Of a DNA stretch of 64,000 nucleotides, positions 21,031 through 29,133 are shown in pieces. Below the pieces are notes generated by a model. The model was not told the origin of the DNA. It ran no database searches and saw only the letters and a list, made by a program, of their open reading frames with translations. Source of the DNA: Thermodesulfovibrio aggregans (lineage in GTDB: Bacteria; Nitrospirota; Thermodesulfovibrionia; Thermodesulfovibrionales; Thermodesulfovibrionaceae); the NCBI RefSeq assembly GCF_001514535.1, contig NZ_BCNO01000002.1, forward strand, positions 207,715 to 271,714, given 5' to 3'. Position 1 is the stretch's first letter. Each line of letters starts with the position of its first letter. Made by a program: the position numbers and the translations under genes.

Positions 21031-22176
21031 TTGAAAAAAGTTGTAATACTTGGTAGTACCGGTTCCATAGGAAAGAATGCTCTTCAGGTAATAAAGCAAT
21101 TCCCTGAAAAATTTAAAGTTCTGGGACTGGCTGTCAAAAGTAGCATCAATCTTCTTAAAGAGCAGATTGAAGAGTTTAAACCAGAGTATGTTGCAGTTTA
21201 TGATAAAAAAGCCTATGAAAAGTTAAAGAGAGAAACAAACTCACTAAACATACTCTGCGGAGTTGAAGGAGTATGCGAAATTGCAAGGCTTGAAGAAGCA
21301 GATATCGTTCTTTCAGCCATCGTTGGTGCTGAAGGACTTTTGCCTACTTTTGAAGCAGTAAAGGCTGGTAAAGTTATTGCACTTGCAAATAAAGAAAGCC
21401 TTGTAATGGCTGGAGATTTAATAAAAAAACAGGCAAACCTCAGCAAAGCTCAGATAATTCCTGTTGATAGTGAACACAGTGCTGTTTTTCAGTGTATCAA
21501 CGGATGCAATAGGGCTTACATAAAAAAAATTTGGCTTACTGCCTCTGGTGGACCTTTCAGGGGGAAGAAAGCCTCAGAAATAGAGAATGTGACTCCTCAG
21601 GAAGCACTAAATCATCCAAAATGGAAAATGGGAAAAAGAATTACAATAGATTCAGCAACTCTCATGAATAAAGGATTTGAGGTCATTGAAGCTCACCATC
21701 TTTTCGATATTCCAATTGAAAATATTGGAGTTTTGATTCATCCTCAAAGTATTGTTCACTGTCTTGTTGAATTTATTGATGGAACCTATCTTGCCCAGAT
21801 AAGCAATCCTGATATGAAAGCACCCATTGCACTGGCTCTATCACTTCCAGAAAGACTTCCAGATATCATTTCCCCAATAGACTGGAGCAGTTTGAGAGAG
21901 CTTAATTTTGAATTACCAGATACAGAGATTTTCCCATGTCTCAAACTTGCTTACGAGGCAGTTAAGCTTGGAGGCAGTATGCCTGTAGTTTTAAATGCAG
22001 TTGATGAGATAGCGGTTGAAGCTTTTCTCTCAGGAAAGTTAAAATTTAATGAGATACCAAAGTTAATTAAAAAAGTAATGGATGCCCACAAGATTTTTTA
22101 TCCTGAAAGGATAGAAGAAATTCTTGAAATTGATAGCTGGGCAAGGAAAAAAGCACTGGAGGAAATTAAAAGATGA
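21031..22176 (+). CDS. dxr: 1-deoxy-D-xylulose-5-phosphate reductoisomerase
   Basis: A 381-residue enzyme of the MEP isoprenoid pathway, converting DXP to MEP with NADPH. NADPH-binding ILGSTGSIGKNALQVI is at the N-terminus; ALANKESLVMAG and PVDSEHSAVFQCI (metal and substrate site) and LTASGGPFRGK plus DSATLMNKGFEVIEAHHLFDI are all diagnostic. The start is TTG, with AGGAGG 6 bases upstream. It supplies precursors for the uppS reaction two genes upstream and overlaps rseP by 4 bases. Confidence 0.97.
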   Translation: MKKVVILGSTGSIGKNALQVIKQFPEKFKVLGLAVKSSINLLKEQIEEFKPEYVAVYDKKAYEKLKRETNSLNILCGVEGVCEIARLEEADIVLSAIVGAEGLLPTFEAVKAGKVIALANKESLVMAGDLIKKQANLSKAQIIPVDSEHSAVFQCINGCNRAYIKKIWLTASGGPFRGKKASEIENVTPQEALNHPKWKMGKRITIDSATLMNKGFEVIEAHHLFDIPIENIGVLIHPQSIVHCLVEFIDGTYLAQISNPDMKAPIALALSLPERLPDIISPIDWSSLRELNFELPDTEIFPCLKLAYEAVKLGGSMPVVLNAVDEIAVEAFLSGKLKFNEIPKLIKKVMDAHKIFYPERIEEILEIDSWARKKALEEIKR

Positions 22177-23240
22177 ATTTTATTTATGCAATAATTCTAT
22201 TCGGCTTTTTAATATTTGTCCATGAACTTGGTCACTTCTTAGCTGCAAAAATAAGTGGAGTAAGAGTTCTTAAATTTTCAATTGGTTTTGGTCCCAAAAT
22301 AATTGGCAGAAAAATTGGTGAAACAGAATATCTTATAAGTGCTGTACCTCTTGGTGGATATGTAAAGATGTATGGCGAAGAAGTTGGTGAAGAAGTAGTT
22401 GATGCAAGACGGTCTTTTAAAAATCAACCAATATACAAGAAAATCTTTATTGTTTTTGCAGGTCCTCTTTTTAACATAGCTGGTGCTGTTTTTCTCTTCT
22501 GGGTCGTATTTGTTCATGGAGTTCCCGTAATCAAACCTGTTATAGGAGATGTGATGGAGAATTCTTCAGCTTTTCAGGCAGGATTAAAACCCGGAGATAC
22601 TATAGTGGAGATCAATGGACAAAAAATTTCAAATTGGTTTGATATGGCTCATTTTATCCAGCAGAATCCTAATAAAGCTCTCAATATCAAAGTTGATAGA
22701 AATGGAGAAATTATTCAAATTCAGATAACTCCTCAACCAAAGGAGGCAAAAAATATCTTTGGAGAAAAAATTATTGTAGGACAAATTGGAATAAAACCAG
22801 ATGAAAAAGCAGTTTTTATAAAAAGGGAGGAACCTTTTACTGCTCTCAATAAATCTATTCAAAAATGTTATGAAATCATAGAGCTTACTTATCTTACAAT
22901 AGTAAAAATCTTCCAAAGAGTTGTTTCAACAGACGTCATAGGAGGTCCTATTCTTATATTTCAAGCTGCAGGCAAAACAGCTGAACAGGGACTGATAAGT
23001 TTCTTAAGCTTTGCAGCAATAATAAGTATAAATCTCGGGATCCTTAATCTCCTTCCAATTCCTGTTTTAGATGGTGGGCATATTTTATTTTTCTTAATAG
23101 AAGCAATAAGAAGAAAACCTCTTAGTGAGAAATTTATTGCACTCTCACAAAAAATTGGTATAGCCTTTTTAATTGCTTTAATGATGCTTGCTTTTTATAA
23201 TGATATTGCACGACTTTTAAATCCAGGAAAAATGCCATAA
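22173..23240 (+). CDS. rseP: RseP-family site-2 intramembrane metalloprotease
   Basis: A 355-residue membrane zinc protease. HELGH near residue 17 and NLLPIPVLDGGHILFFLIEA (the LDG motif) near residue 295 provide the metal ligands. One PDZ domain lies between (DVMENSSAFQAGLKPGDTIVEING, residues about 120-200), whereas the E. coli enzyme has two. It cleaves membrane-bound regulators or leftover signal peptides. No anti-sigma substrate is encoded nearby. It follows dxr, its usual neighbour. Confidence 0.94.
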   Translation: MNFIYAIILFGFLIFVHELGHFLAAKISGVRVLKFSIGFGPKIIGRKIGETEYLISAVPLGGYVKMYGEEVGEEVVDARRSFKNQPIYKKIFIVFAGPLFNIAGAVFLFWVVFVHGVPVIKPVIGDVMENSSAFQAGLKPGDTIVEINGQKISNWFDMAHFIQQNPNKALNIKVDRNGEIIQIQITPQPKEAKNIFGEKIIVGQIGIKPDEKAVFIKREEPFTALNKSIQKCYEIIELTYLTIVKIFQRVVSTDVIGGPILIFQAAGKTAEQGLISFLSFAAIISINLGILNLLPIPVLDGGHILFFLIEAIRRKPLSEKFIALSQKIGIAFLIALMMLAFYNDIARLLNPGKMP

Positions 23241-23665
23241 TGAAAAGAGTTTTCTCTGCAGGTGGAGTTGTTTATAAATTTGAAAATGGAAAGTTAAAAA
23301 TTTTATTGATCTCAACAAAAGAAGGTAAAATATGGGCTTTACCAAAGGGATTAATAGAAAAAGGAGAAAGGCCTGAACAAACTGCTTTAAGAGAGATAAA
23401 AGAAGAGACAGGCATAAGTGGTAAAATAGTTGATGAAATTGGAGAAACTTCTTACTGGTTTGTTATGGAAGGAGAAAAATACTTTAAAACTGTAAAATAC
23501 TTTCTTGTTCAATACACTGAAGGAGAGATAACTCCTCAGTGGGAAATTAACTCAGCAGAGTGGTTTGATCCTGAAGAGGCAATGGATAAGATTACATTCA
23601 AAACTGATAGAGAAATTCTTAAAAAAGCCCTACAGAAGATTTATGAGCAAAATACTAACACCTGA
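23240..23665 (+). CDS. NUDIX hydrolase
   Basis: A 141-residue protein with a complete NUDIX box: GLIEKGERPEQTALREIKEETGI. The N-terminus RVFSAGGVVYKFENGKLKILLI and WALPKGLIEKGE resemble the diadenosine tetraphosphate hydrolase subgroup, so Ap4A or a similar nucleotide is a plausible substrate; this is inference. The ATG shares one base with the rseP stop. The gene overlaps the next one by 23 bases. Confidence 0.88.
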   Translation: MKRVFSAGGVVYKFENGKLKILLISTKEGKIWALPKGLIEKGERPEQTALREIKEETGISGKIVDEIGETSYWFVMEGEKYFKTVKYFLVQYTEGEITPQWEINSAEWFDPEEAMDKITFKTDREILKKALQKIYEQNTNT

Positions 23666-24647
23666 AGAACTCAAAAAAAAGATAGATAAGTTCAAAAAAG
23701 AAGGTAAAAGAACAGTTTTTACAAATGGATGCTTTGATATACTTCATGTAGGACACATAAGATATTTAAAAGAAGCAAAAAAACTCGGCAGTATACTAAT
23801 AGTAGCAATAAACTCTGACAAATCTGTTAGAAAAATAAAACCTCTGAGACCCATTAATCCGGAAAATGAAAGAGCTGAAGTACTTTCTGCTTTGGAGTTT
23901 GTTGATTTCGTAACATTCTTTGATGAAGACACACCCTATGAACTAATCAAATATCTAAAGCCAGATGTTCTTGTTAAAGGAGGAGACTGGAAAATTGAAG
24001 AAATTGTCGGTGCAGATATTGTCAAAGAAGTTTACAGTCTCCCATATGTTGAAGGAGTTTCAACAACTGAAATTATTAATAAAATTTTGAGTAAATATAA
24101 AACTTTCAAAAGTCAACCTTCAGCTGAAATCATTAAAAAAGCAGAAAAAGTAAAATTTCTTATTCTTGATGTAGATGGAGTTTTAACTCGTGGAGACATA
24201 ATTCTTGATGAAGAGAACAATGAATTTAAAATTTTCAATGTTAAAGATGGACATGGTCTTGTAATGCTTAATAAATCAGGTATTGGTGTTGCGATAATCA
24301 CAGGGAGAAATTCAAAGGCACTTCAAAGAAGAATGAAAGAACTCGGAATTACAGAGGTTCATCAGGGCAGTCGTGAAAAACTTAAAATTTTTCAGCAAAT
24401 AGTTGAAAAATATAACCTTAAAAAAGAAGAAATTAGTGCCATGGGAGACGATATAATTGATCTGTCTATTTTAAGCAGAGCAGGACTATCAGTGGCGCCA
24501 CAGGATGCCCATGAAGAGGTTAAAAAAATAGTAGATTTAGTTACTCACTGTAAAGCCGGACAGGGTGCTGTAAGAGAACTCTGTGATATAATTCTGAAAG
24601 CAAAGGGACTGTGGGATAAATTTATAGATGAATATACGAATCTTTAA
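23643..24647 (+). CDS. Fused heptose-1-phosphate adenylyltransferase (RfaE2) and KDO-8-phosphate phosphatase (KdsC)
   Basis: A 334-residue two-domain protein. Residues 1-165 form a nucleotidyltransferase: FTNGCFDILHVGHIRYL with HVGH at 35-38, and LVKGGDWKIEEIVGADIV, typical of RfaE domain II, which makes ADP-D-glycero-beta-D-manno-heptose. Residues 170-334 form a HAD phosphatase of the KdsC type: LDVDGVLTRGD (near 174), FNVKDGHGLVML, ITGR, MGDDIIDL (near 267) and GQGAVRELCD. Both activities serve LPS inner-core precursors. The start is the ATG at 23643 (MSKILTPEEL); the longer in-frame extension overlaps NUDIX coding sequence. No stop or frameshift separates the halves. Confidence 0.88.
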   Translation: MSKILTPEELKKKIDKFKKEGKRTVFTNGCFDILHVGHIRYLKEAKKLGSILIVAINSDKSVRKIKPLRPINPENERAEVLSALEFVDFVTFFDEDTPYELIKYLKPDVLVKGGDWKIEEIVGADIVKEVYSLPYVEGVSTTEIINKILSKYKTFKSQPSAEIIKKAEKVKFLILDVDGVLTRGDIILDEENNEFKIFNVKDGHGLVMLNKSGIGVAIITGRNSKALQRRMKELGITEVHQGSREKLKIFQQIVEKYNLKKEEISAMGDDIIDLSILSRAGLSVAPQDAHEEVKKIVDLVTHCKAGQGAVRELCDIILKAKGLWDKFIDEYTNL

Positions 24648-25164
24648 TATACCAACAATATTAACAATAGTTCGCATATTCATTATTCCAATTTTTATAA
24701 TAGAAGCACCTGCAAATCCGCAATTTGGAGCATTTCTATTTATTATAGCCTCTATAACAGATTTTCTTGATGGATACCTGGCAAGAAAATTTGGACAGAT
24801 TACAAAATTAGGAATCATTTTAGATCCCATTGCTGATAAACTTCTTGTAATATCTGCTTTAATTATTCTTGTAGACATAGCAAGAGTTCCTGCATGGATA
24901 GCCACTGTTATTGTTTTAAGGGAGTTTATAATAACCACAATGCGTTTTTATGCCTTATCGCGTGGTATTGTCATCCCTGCTGAAACTGCAGGGAAGGTAA
25001 AGACCGTGTTACAGATGTTATCAATAATACTTTTACTTATTGCTGAAGAAATATATGGAGTTGATCTTTATGACTTAGGACTCATTTTAATATATATTGC
25101 AACCTTTATGGCTGTACTGTCTGGAATTCAGTATCTATTTCATTTCTGGAGGAATATAAAATGA
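24628..25164 (+). CDS. pgsA: CDP-diacylglycerol-glycerol-3-phosphate 3-phosphatidyltransferase
   Basis: A 178-residue membrane enzyme starting the phosphatidylglycerol branch from CDP-diacylglycerol. The CDP-alcohol phosphotransferase motif is complete: DFLDGYLARKFGQ followed by GIILDPIADK. The N-terminus IFNIPTILTIVRIF is typical. The start overlaps the previous gene by 20 bases. It uses the product of cdsA, and plsY follows with a 4-base overlap, giving a phospholipid cluster. Confidence 0.94.
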   Translation: MNIRIFNIPTILTIVRIFIIPIFIIEAPANPQFGAFLFIIASITDFLDGYLARKFGQITKLGIILDPIADKLLVISALIILVDIARVPAWIATVIVLREFIITTMRFYALSRGIVIPAETAGKVKTVLQMLSIILLLIAEEIYGVDLYDLGLILIYIATFMAVLSGIQYLFHFWRNIK

Positions 25165-25751
25165 GTCTTCTTTTTTGCATACTATCTTTTTTCTTAGGCT
25201 CCATACCATGGGGATATCTTATCGGTAAAACAAAAGGAATTGATTTAAGAAAAACAGGAAGTGGAAACATTGGAGCAACAAATGTAATGAGAGTCATTGG
25301 GAAAAAAGAGGCATTGATTACCCTCTTGCTTGATATATTAAAAGGTGCTATCCCTGTTTTAGTTATAAAACTTACCTCCTACGGAAACAATCATATCTTG
25401 GTTGGAACTGTAGGAATATGTGCTATACTCGGGCATTGTTTTACGCCTTTTCTTAAGTTTAAAGGAGGCAAAGGCGTTGCTACTTCCATAGGTGTTCTTT
25501 TATCCTATATGCCTCTGGCTGGAGCCCTTACAGTTCTAATCTGGATAATAACTGTTAAAATCTCAAGAATTTCTTCATTGGGAGCTCTTGTCAGTTTTGC
25601 TTTACTACCTTTGAATGTGATTTTGATAAATTATCCAAAAGATTTTTTAGTTTTTGCATGGCTCTTTACAATTTTAATTTATACAAGGCATATTTCAAAT
25701 ATAAAAAGACTGATTAAGGGAGAAGAACCCAAAATTGGAGAAAAAAGATGA
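25161..25751 (+). CDS. plsY: Glycerol-3-phosphate acyltransferase PlsY
   Basis: A 196-residue polytopic enzyme that transfers an acyl group from acyl phosphate to glycerol-3-phosphate. The three family motifs are visible: [28 protein letters not shown] and [21 protein letters not shown]. It makes lysophosphatidate for the PlsC-like enzyme encoded two genes downstream. It overlaps pgsA and queC by 4 bases each. Confidence 0.96.
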   Translation: MSLLFCILSFFLGSIPWGYLIGKTKGIDLRKTGSGNIGATNVMRVIGKKEALITLLLDILKGAIPVLVIKLTSYGNNHILVGTVGICAILGHCFTPFLKFKGGKGVATSIGVLLSYMPLAGALTVLIWIITVKISRISSLGALVSFALLPLNVILINYPKDFLVFAWLFTILIYTRHISNIKRLIKGEEPKIGEKR

Positions 25752-26413
25752 AAGCTATTGTGCTTTTAAGTGGCGGAATTGACTCCTCAACAACACTTGC
25801 AATAGCAAAACACGAAGGATTTGACTGTTTTGCTCTTTCTTTTGCCTATGGACAGAGACATAAAATAGAGCTTGAAGCAGCCAGAAAGGTGGCAAATCAT
25901 ATAGGAGTAAAAGAACATTTGATTATTTCCTTTGATCTAAGAAAGATTGGAGGTTCAGCCTTAACATCAGAGATCGATGTACCATCAGGAACACCAGAGG
26001 GAATTCCTGTTACCTATGTACCAGCCCGTAATACAATATTTTTGAGTTTTGCCCTTGCCTGGGCTGAGGTGATAGAGGCACCATATATCTTTATCGGTGC
26101 CAATATAGTTGATTACTCAGGATATCCAGACTGTAGGCCTGAATATCTTCAAGCTTTTGAAAGAATGGCAAATCTTGCCACAAAAGTCGCAGTAGAAGGA
26201 AAATTGCAATTCAAAATTCAAGCTCCACTTCTTTATCTTACAAAAGGAGAAATAATTAAAAAAGGATTTGAACTTGGAGTTGATTACTCTCTTACATGGA
26301 GTTGCTATAACCCTCAGGGTGAACCTCCGAAACCATGTCTTAAATGTCCAAGCTGTCTATACAGATTAAAAGGCTTTGAAGAGGCAGGTATAAAAGACCC
26401 TTTACTAAGATGA
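25748..26413 (+). CDS. queC: 7-cyano-7-deazaguanine synthase
   Basis: A 221-residue enzyme converting 7-carboxy-7-deazaguanine to preQ0 with ATP and ammonia, in queuosine biosynthesis. The PP-loop is [29 protein letters not shown] follows. The zinc site is the Cys set in [18 protein letters not shown]. Other que genes are not in the window, so here it is simply carried in the phospholipid operon. It overlaps both neighbours by 4 bases. Confidence 0.96.
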   Translation: MKAIVLLSGGIDSSTTLAIAKHEGFDCFALSFAYGQRHKIELEAARKVANHIGVKEHLIISFDLRKIGGSALTSEIDVPSGTPEGIPVTYVPARNTIFLSFALAWAEVIEAPYIFIGANIVDYSGYPDCRPEYLQAFERMANLATKVAVEGKLQFKIQAPLLYLTKGEIIKKGFELGVDYSLTWSCYNPQGEPPKPCLKCPSCLYRLKGFEEAGIKDPLLR

Positions 26414-27117
26414 TCACACTTAGAGTTCATACAAGTGTAGTAAAAAAAATAATTCTCAGCGCAATTAAAACAAAAAAAGGCAAATATACCTATGAAGAAT
26501 TAGTCATTGATGGCTTAAAAATTCTTGATATTATGAGAAATGTAGGGTGCAAAATTTCAATTAAAGGAACTGAAAACCTGAAAAAACTAAAACCACCCTG
26601 CGTTTTTATAGCAAACCACATGAGCACCCTTGAAACACTTGTTCTGCCAGCAGTAATTGGTAAAGATTTTAGAGTCACCTTTGTAGTGAAAAACTCTCTT
26701 CTTAAGTATCCCTTTTTCGGTAAAATTCTGTCTGCCTTAAATCCCATTCCTGTTACAAGAAAAAATCCAAAGGAAGACTACAGAGTAGTCATGACTGAAG
26801 GATTAAAAAGGCTTCAGGAAGGTATATCTGTTATAGTTTTTCCTCAGGCAACCCGAGAAGTTGTTTTTGATTCGACCAAGTTCAATACTCTTGGGATAAA
26901 ACTTGCAAAAAGAGCTAATGTTGCTGCTGTACCTATAGCTTTAAGGACAGATGCGTGGGGAGTAGGTAAAATCTTTAAAGATTTTGGTAAAATTGATCCT
27001 TCAAAGCCAATATGTTTTTTTATAGGGAAACCTCTATACATTGAAGACAAAGGAGTCCGAGAGCATCTTGAAATCATACAATTCATAGAAAACTCCCTTA
27101 AAAAATGTTATAATTAG
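26410..27117 (+). CDS. PlsC-like lysophospholipid acyltransferase, variant motifs
   Basis: A 235-residue member of the acyltransferase family that makes phosphatidate from lysophosphatidate. Block I reads NHMSTLE, i.e. HX4E instead of the standard HX4D. Block III reads FPQATRE in place of [14 protein letters not shown] matches the middle block. The neighbouring plsY, pgsA and cdsA support a phospholipid role. The altered residues look like a subfamily trait rather than decay, because the surrounding sequence is intact. Exact acyl donor and acceptor cannot be read from sequence. Confidence 0.85.
   Translation: MITLRVHTSVVKKIILSAIKTKKGKYTYEELVIDGLKILDIMRNVGCKISIKGTENLKKLKPPCVFIANHMSTLETLVLPAVIGKDFRVTFVVKNSLLKYPFFGKILSALNPIPVTRKNPKEDYRVVMTEGLKRLQEGISVIVFPQATREVVFDSTKFNTLGIKLAKRANVAAVPIALRTDAWGVGKIFKDFGKIDPSKPICFFIGKPLYIEDKGVREHLEIIQFIENSLKKCYN
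27106..27114 (+). promoter_or_regulatory. Perfect extended -10 (TGnTATAAT) just before the DUF3782-like gene
   Basis: TGTTATAAT at 27106-27114 overlaps the end of the preceding acyltransferase gene. The ATG follows after 5 bases, so transcripts starting here would lack a leader. No convincing -35 box or Shine-Dalgarno is present. Confidence 0.55.
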
Positions 27118-27119
27118 AC

Positions 27120-27881
27120 ATGCAAGTCAAAGCCAATGATAGAATAGAAACTTTTCAAGACCTTGTTAAGGTTCTTAAAACTCATCCTGAATGGCTTGAA
27201 GAATTAAGACAGCTCATTTTAACTACAGAACTTTTAGAACTACCAAAAAAATTTGAGGAATTTTTAATAAAAGATTTTCACCCTCTAAAAGAAAAGGTGG
27301 AAAACCTTGAGCAGGACGTGGCTGTACTTAAACAGGACGTGGCTGTACTTAAACAGGACGTGGCGGTGCTTAAGCAGGATGTGGCGGTGCTTAAGCAGGA
27401 TGTTGCTATACTTAAGCAGGATGTGGCGGTGCTTAAGCAGGATGTAAAAATATTAAAGGATGATGTTGGGATGCTTAAAGGTGATATGTTTGAAATAAAA
27501 TTAAAGGACAAAGCACCATCTATTTTTGGCAATATTATAAGAAGGTGTAAGGTTTTAAATGGTGAAAAATATGTAGAAATTTTAGATGATGCCCTTGACG
27601 AAAACAAAATTACCTTTGAAGAAAGACAGGATGCCCTTGATGTTGATCTTGTAGCAACAGGTGTGCTAACAGAGGACCCTACAAAAAAAGTATTCCTCAT
27701 TGCCGAAGCTTCTGTAAAAGCTGACAGAAAAGATGTAGAAAGAGCTTACAGAAGAGCCCAGATTTTTAAAAAAGCTACAGACACTGAAACATTACCTGTT
27801 GTAGTATGTAAAGAAAAAACACAAGGTGCGATAAAAAAAGCTACAGAACTGGATGTTATTATAGTAAATGTTTTACGCTGA
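27120..27881 (+). CDS. Coiled-coil protein with PD-(D/E)XK-like C-terminus (DUF3782-like)
   Basis: A 253-residue protein. An N-terminal helical part (residues 1-62) is followed by a perfect heptad coiled coil built of VAVLKQD units (residues about 63-115). The C-terminal domain contains DALDVDLVATG and, 17 residues later, AEASVKAD, an Asp...ExS pattern compatible with the PD-(D/E)XK nuclease fold. The layout resembles DUF3782 proteins, common in thermophiles, function unknown. The ATG has no Shine-Dalgarno but a TGTTATAAT box 5 bases upstream. It overlaps the EndoQ-like gene by 14 bases. Confidence 0.7.
   Translation: MQVKANDRIETFQDLVKVLKTHPEWLEELRQLILTTELLELPKKFEEFLIKDFHPLKEKVENLEQDVAVLKQDVAVLKQDVAVLKQDVAVLKQDVAILKQDVAVLKQDVKILKDDVGMLKGDMFEIKLKDKAPSIFGNIIRRCKVLNGEKYVEILDDALDENKITFEERQDALDVDLVATGVLTEDPTKKVFLIAEASVKADRKDVERAYRRAQIFKKATDTETLPVVVCKEKTQGAIKKATELDVIIVNVLR
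27312..27458 (+). repeat. Seven tandem 21-bp units encoding coiled-coil heptads
   Basis: The unit CAGGAYGTGGCNGTNCTTAA(A/G) runs seven times in register. The first two copies are identical, copies 4 and 6 are identical, copy 3 differs from copy 4 by one base, and the last is diverged. Each encodes QDVAVLK-type heptads. Near-identity at synonymous positions indicates recent duplication or gene conversion, so copy number and coiled-coil length may vary among strains. Confidence 0.9.
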
Positions 27882-29133
27882 CCTTCATATTCACTCAAAG
27901 TTTTCCCGGGCAACAAGTAAAGATATGACTCTTGAGACAATACACCAGTGGGCTCAGCTTAAAGGCATAAAACTGATTGGCACAGGTGATTTCACCCATC
28001 CAGAATGGTTGAAGGAAATAGAAAAAAAACTTAATGAAGAAGGAAACGGTCTGCTCACTCTCAAAAAACAATACTGTCTTGATGTGCCAGACTCATGCAA
28101 ACAGGAAATATTCTTCATTCTTTCATCTGAGATAAGCTGCATATATCAAAAAAATGGCAAATTAAGAAAAATCCATCTCCTGATTTTGTCCCCTTCAACA
28201 AAGGATGTGACCAAGATAAACTATACTTTGTCTCAAATTGGAAGTCTTGGCTCTGATGGCAGGCCCATTATTGGAATGGATGCAAAGGAAGTTATGAAGA
28301 TAATTCTTGAGATTTCACCATCTTCAATGATAATACCAGCTCATGCATGGACACCTCATTTTTCAGTGTTTGGTTCTCAATCCGGTTTTGACAGTCTCAG
28401 TGAATGCTTTGAAGAACTCACTCCTTACATCTATGCAATTGAGACTGGTTTAAGTTCTGATCCACCAATGAACTGGCGACTAAGTGAACTTGACAGAGTA
28501 GTTCTTGTCTCTAACTCTGATGCCCATTCACCTGCAAAAATTGGCAGAGAAGCCAATATCTTTGATATTGAAATTAACTACAATGCCATTTCTGAGGCAA
28601 TAAAAACACGCAAAGGGTTTCTTGGTACCGTAGAGTTTTTCCCTGAAGAAGGGAAATATCACTATGATGGACATAGAAGTTGTGGAGTAAGACTTTCGCC
28701 AAAAGAAACAATAAAGAGAAACTATCTATGTCCTGTATGTGGCAAAAAAGTTACTGTAGGAGTTATGCATAGAGTTGAACTCCTTTCAGACAGACCTGAA
28801 GAATTCAAACCTGACGGAGCACTTCCTTTTAAATCAATAATTCCCTTACCTGAAATAATTTCTGAAATAAAAAAATGCTCAGTCCAATCTAAATCAGTTT
28901 TTGATACATACATGAAAGCGCTTTATAAAATTGGTAGTGAATATGATATACTTTTGAAAAAAAATCTATTGGATATTGAAAAATTTGATTCCAAACTGGC
29001 AGAGGCAATTAAAAGAATGAGAGAAGGAAAAGTTTATGTAGAACCAGGGTATGATGGAGAATATGGGAAAGTGAAAGTTTTTGGTGAACAATCAGAGACA
29101 TCTATTAAAGGGCAAACACTTCTTTTTAGATGA
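27868..29133 (+). CDS. PHP-domain protein of the endonuclease Q type
   Basis: A 421-residue protein. The PHP metallo-domain begins at once with DLHIHSKFSRAT, then GTGDFTHPEWL, AHAWTPHF and SNSDAHSP, giving the metal ligands expected. A zinc-binding segment follows at residues about 271-296 (a single Cys, then CPVCGKK). This layout matches endonuclease Q, which nicks DNA 5' of deaminated bases such as hypoxanthine, uracil and xanthine; in older annotation it is a conserved PHP protein. It overlaps a UvrD-like helicase gene by 4 bases, suggesting a shared repair pathway. Its ATG overlaps the previous gene. Confidence 0.8.
   Translation: MFYADLHIHSKFSRATSKDMTLETIHQWAQLKGIKLIGTGDFTHPEWLKEIEKKLNEEGNGLLTLKKQYCLDVPDSCKQEIFFILSSEISCIYQKNGKLRKIHLLILSPSTKDVTKINYTLSQIGSLGSDGRPIIGMDAKEVMKIILEISPSSMIIPAHAWTPHFSVFGSQSGFDSLSECFEELTPYIYAIETGLSSDPPMNWRLSELDRVVLVSNSDAHSPAKIGREANIFDIEINYNAISEAIKTRKGFLGTVEFFPEEGKYHYDGHRSCGVRLSPKETIKRNYLCPVCGKKVTVGVMHRVELLSDRPEEFKPDGALPFKSIIPLPEIISEIKKCSVQSKSVFDTYMKALYKIGSEYDILLKKNLLDIEKFDSKLAEAIKRMREGKVYVEPGYDGEYGKVKVFGEQSETSIKGQTLLFR

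Noticed and set aside
23565..23642. 26-residue extension before the RfaE2-KdsC fusion
   Set aside because: It overlaps the NUDIX gene in another frame; the family N-terminus begins at the ATG at 23643.
27312..27458. 21-bp repeats as a CRISPR-like array
   Set aside because: Units are contiguous without spacers, in frame within a coding gene and encode heptads.
27278..27700. Minus-strand frame of 140 codons across the repeats
   Set aside because: It is the antisense reading of the 21-bp repeats (Ser/Thr/Cys-rich) with no ribosome site; the repeat keeps all frames open.
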